Assembly (NCBI GenBank): GCA_902577625.1
Contig: CACGZX010000007.1
Span: 1-39,779 of the forward strand
Direction of reading: 5' to 3'
DNA from: an uncultured Pelagibacteraceae bacterium
GTDB lineage: Bacteria; Pseudomonadota; Alphaproteobacteria; Pelagibacterales; Pelagibacteraceae
Length of the DNA stretch: 39,779 bases
Position 1 is the first letter of the stretch, and each line of letters opens with the position of its first letter. The notes beneath the pieces are model-generated. The model was not told the origin of the DNA. It ran no database searches and saw only the letters and a program-made list of their open reading frames with translations. Below are positions 38,271-39,779 of this stretch, piece after piece. A program made the position numbers and the translations under genes.

Positions 38271-39661
38271 TTTGATTCTTTTTTATACTTTTTTATCATT
38301 TTCTTTACATTTTCAAAAGATGTACCGCCATACGATTTTTTTGATTTTACTGAATTTTCTAAATCAAATACTTTTAAAATATCTTCATTAAGCTTAGGTT
38401 CTATTTTTTTTAATTCTTTTAAAGTTAATTCATTTAATTTTGTATTTTTAGATTCTGCATAATTTACAATTTTAGAAGTTATTTGGTATGCCTTCCTAAA
38501 CGGTAATTCATAATATTTAACAATATAATCTGCCAGATCTGTTGAAGTTGTATAACCAATATTAGCTAGTTCATACATTCTTTTTTTATTGGGAGAAAAA
38601 TTTTTTAATATTTCTATAAGTATTAAAATTGAGTTTTTAATTTGATCAAAAGAGTTAAAAACTAATTCTTTATCATCTTGAAGATCTTTAAAATATGAAA
38701 GAGGCAATCCTTTTAAAATAGTAAGCATTGAAAATAAGTTTCCAAAACTATTTCCTGTTTTCCCTCTTAAATATTCTAATGGATCGGGATTTCTTTTTTG
38801 TGGCATTATAGAAGATCCAGTGACAATTTTATCATTAAGTTTGATTAATCTGAAAGCATCTGAATTCCATATGATAAATTCTTCAGCCAATCTTGAAATA
38901 TGAATAGAACAAACTGATACAGAGTATAAAAAATCTAATACAAAATCTCTATCTGAAACTGTATCAATTGAATTATTTGTTGGATTTTTAAAATTTAATT
39001 TTTTTGAAGTATAGTTTCTATCAATATTAAAACTTGTTCCAGCTAGCGCAGCTGAACCCAAAGGATTTTCTAATAAATTTTCTAAATTATTTTTAAATTT
39101 TTTTTTGTCTCTTTTGAACATTTCAACGTAAGCTAATAAATAGTGGGCAAATGAAATAGGTTGTGCATTTTTTAAATGAGTAAAGCCTGGCATAACTGTT
39201 TTAATATTATTTTCAGCGATTTTAATAATATTTTTTTCTAAATTATTTAAATGTTTGATAATTTCATTGGTTGAACTTCTTAGCCAGAGTTTAAAATCAG
39301 TAATGACCTGGTCATTTCTTGATCTTCCTGTATGAATATAACCAGCATCTTCTCCAATAATTTCAAATAATCTACTTTCAATATTCATATGAATATCTTC
39401 AAGATTAGAATCAAATTTAAACTTCTTTTTTATAATTTCATTTTTAATTCTATTTAATCCCCAAATTATTTTATTTTTAATTTTAAATGATATAATTTTT
39501 TGCTTAAATAGCATTTCAACATGAGCGGTAGATGCTTGAATATCTTCTTTAAATAGTCTTTTATCTATATGAATGGAACTACCAACTTTTTTGAAAATTA
39601 ATGATGTATTTTTCTTTATTCTTGTATTCCAAATAGCCTTATTGTTTTTATTTTGTACCAT
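38267..39661 (-). CDS. argH: Argininosuccinate lyase
   Basis: ArgH splits argininosuccinate into arginine and fumarate. The 464-residue protein shows the superfamily signature GSSIMPQKRNPDP near 278-290. It also has HTGRSRNDQV near 115, the catalytic region PGFTHLKNAQPISFAH near 160, and the C-terminal KSYGGTSFENVKKMI. The start at 39661 gives the standard MxxNKNNKAIWNTRI beginning. It heads argH-lptM-lysA-plsC on the minus strand, and its ATG is just 23 bases from a divergent gene. Confidence 0.96.
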   Translation of the reverse strand: MVQNKNNKAIWNTRIKKNTSLIFKKVGSSIHIDKRLFKEDIQASTAHVEMLFKQKIISFKIKNKIIWGLNRIKNEIIKKKFKFDSNLEDIHMNIESRLFEIIGEDAGYIHTGRSRNDQVITDFKLWLRSSTNEIIKHLNNLEKNIIKIAENNIKTVMPGFTHLKNAQPISFAHYLLAYVEMFKRDKKKFKNNLENLLENPLGSAALAGTSFNIDRNYTSKKLNFKNPTNNSIDTVSDRDFVLDFLYSVSVCSIHISRLAEEFIIWNSDAFRLIKLNDKIVTGSSIMPQKRNPDPLEYLRGKTGNSFGNLFSMLTILKGLPLSYFKDLQDDKELVFNSFDQIKNSILILIEILKNFSPNKKRMYELANIGYTTSTDLADYIVKYYELPFRKAYQITSKIVNYAESKNTKLNELTLKELKKIEPKLNEDILKVFDLENSVKSKKSYGGTSFENVKKMIKKYKKESK

Positions 39662-39684
39662 GTTATGTAACTATACCCTCTAGA
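39662..39684. promoter_or_regulatory. 23-base divergent argH / tlpA-like intergenic region
   Basis: Only 23 bases separate two divergent start codons. On the minus strand TATAGT (39675-39670) ends eight bases before the argH ATG. On the plus strand TATACC (39672-39677) ends seven bases before the other ATG. The two -10s overlap and -35s would fall inside the opposite genes. Leaderless or nearly leaderless messages seem unavoidable. Confidence 0.4.
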
Positions 39685-39779
39685 ATGAAATTATTAACAT
39701 TAAAATTTATTTTAATTTTTATATATCTAATATCATCAAGCTCATCTTATGCAATATCGAAGCCAAATTTAGAGAATTT
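39685..39779 (+). CDS. Start of an exported protein, possibly TlpA-like thioredoxin (cut by window end)
   Basis: The first 31 complete codons of a gene leaving the window. It begins with a signal sequence (MKLLTLKFILIFIYL, Ser-rich region, cleavage likely after SYA) and then ISKPNLENF. No catalytic motif is reached. In alphaproteobacteria a TlpA-like thiol:disulfide protein is commonly divergent from argH, and ENF-type beginnings precede its thioredoxin domain. That identity is context inference only. Confidence 0.5.
   Translation, partial: MKLLTLKFILIFIYLISSSSSYAISKPNLEN

Overview
This window looks like a piece of a streamlined marine SAR11 (Pelagibacterales, 'Candidatus Pelagibacter'-like) alphaproteobacterial chromosome. 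The base composition is very A+T-rich. Genes abut or overlap almost everywhere, and the order murJ-trpS-nfu-...-tsaB-fur-miaB-phoH-ybeY-lnt-metK-nusA-infB-rbfA-rpsO-pnp is the classic alphaproteobacterial housekeeping order. irr beside fabA-fabB-fabI and argH-lptM-lysA beside a tlpA-like gene are also alphaproteobacterial. No database could be searched, so the lineage is inferred from gene order, protein motifs and composition. I see no tRNA, rRNA, CRISPR array, insertion sequence or prophage.

Layout. 1-1114: the 3' part of rsmI, then a BON-domain lipoprotein. 1111-3423 (-): hybrid malic enzyme/phosphotransacetylase. 3474-6594 (+): murJ, trpS, nfu. 6625-8798: two envelope genes, a glucosaminidase (+) and a polysaccharide deacetylase (-), sit where the conserved order would run straight from nfu to tsaB. 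8746-15005 (+): a half-length tsaB, fur, miaB, phoH, ybeY, lnt, metK. 15012-21574 (+): a promoter and attenuator-like terminator, then the translation/RNA operon nusA, infB, rbfA, rpsO, pnp. 21610-24232 (-): fabA, fabB, fabI and an unannotated Lys-rich mini-gene. 24311-27062 (+): irr, then katG with an Irr-box-like palindrome over its -10. 27069-32168 (-): SH3 protein, thiF/moeB-like, dut, coaBC, ubiB, ubiE. 32207-35122 (+): mutM, rpsT, a 322-base noncoding stretch, dnaA. 35112-36224 (+): dnaN. 36221-39661 (-): plsC-like, lysA, a 40-residue lptM-like lipoprotein, argH. 39685-end (+): the start of an exported protein, by context tlpA-like.

How they work together. Most genes are core: replication start and clamp (dnaA, dnaN), transcription/translation/RNA decay (nusA to pnp), tRNA and rRNA modification (tsaB, miaB, ybeY, rsmI), unsaturated fatty acid and phospholipid synthesis (fabABI, plsC), envelope assembly (murJ, lnt, lptM, glucosaminidase), ubiquinone synthesis (ubiE, ubiB), dUTP/CoA metabolism (dut, coaBC), and lysine and arginine synthesis. 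The accessory-looking element is katG, possibly tied to heme/iron status through Irr.

I did not find an obvious new multi-gene system. The points worth following are regulatory and reductive. Promoter -10 elements lie so close to start codons that leaderless mRNAs seem common. A short leader before nusA carries a strong intrinsic terminator. The katG promoter overlaps an Irr-box-like palindrome. TsaB is reduced to its N-terminal half. rimP, truB, rimI and corC are absent from their usual places. Two tiny genes are easily missed by standard annotation.
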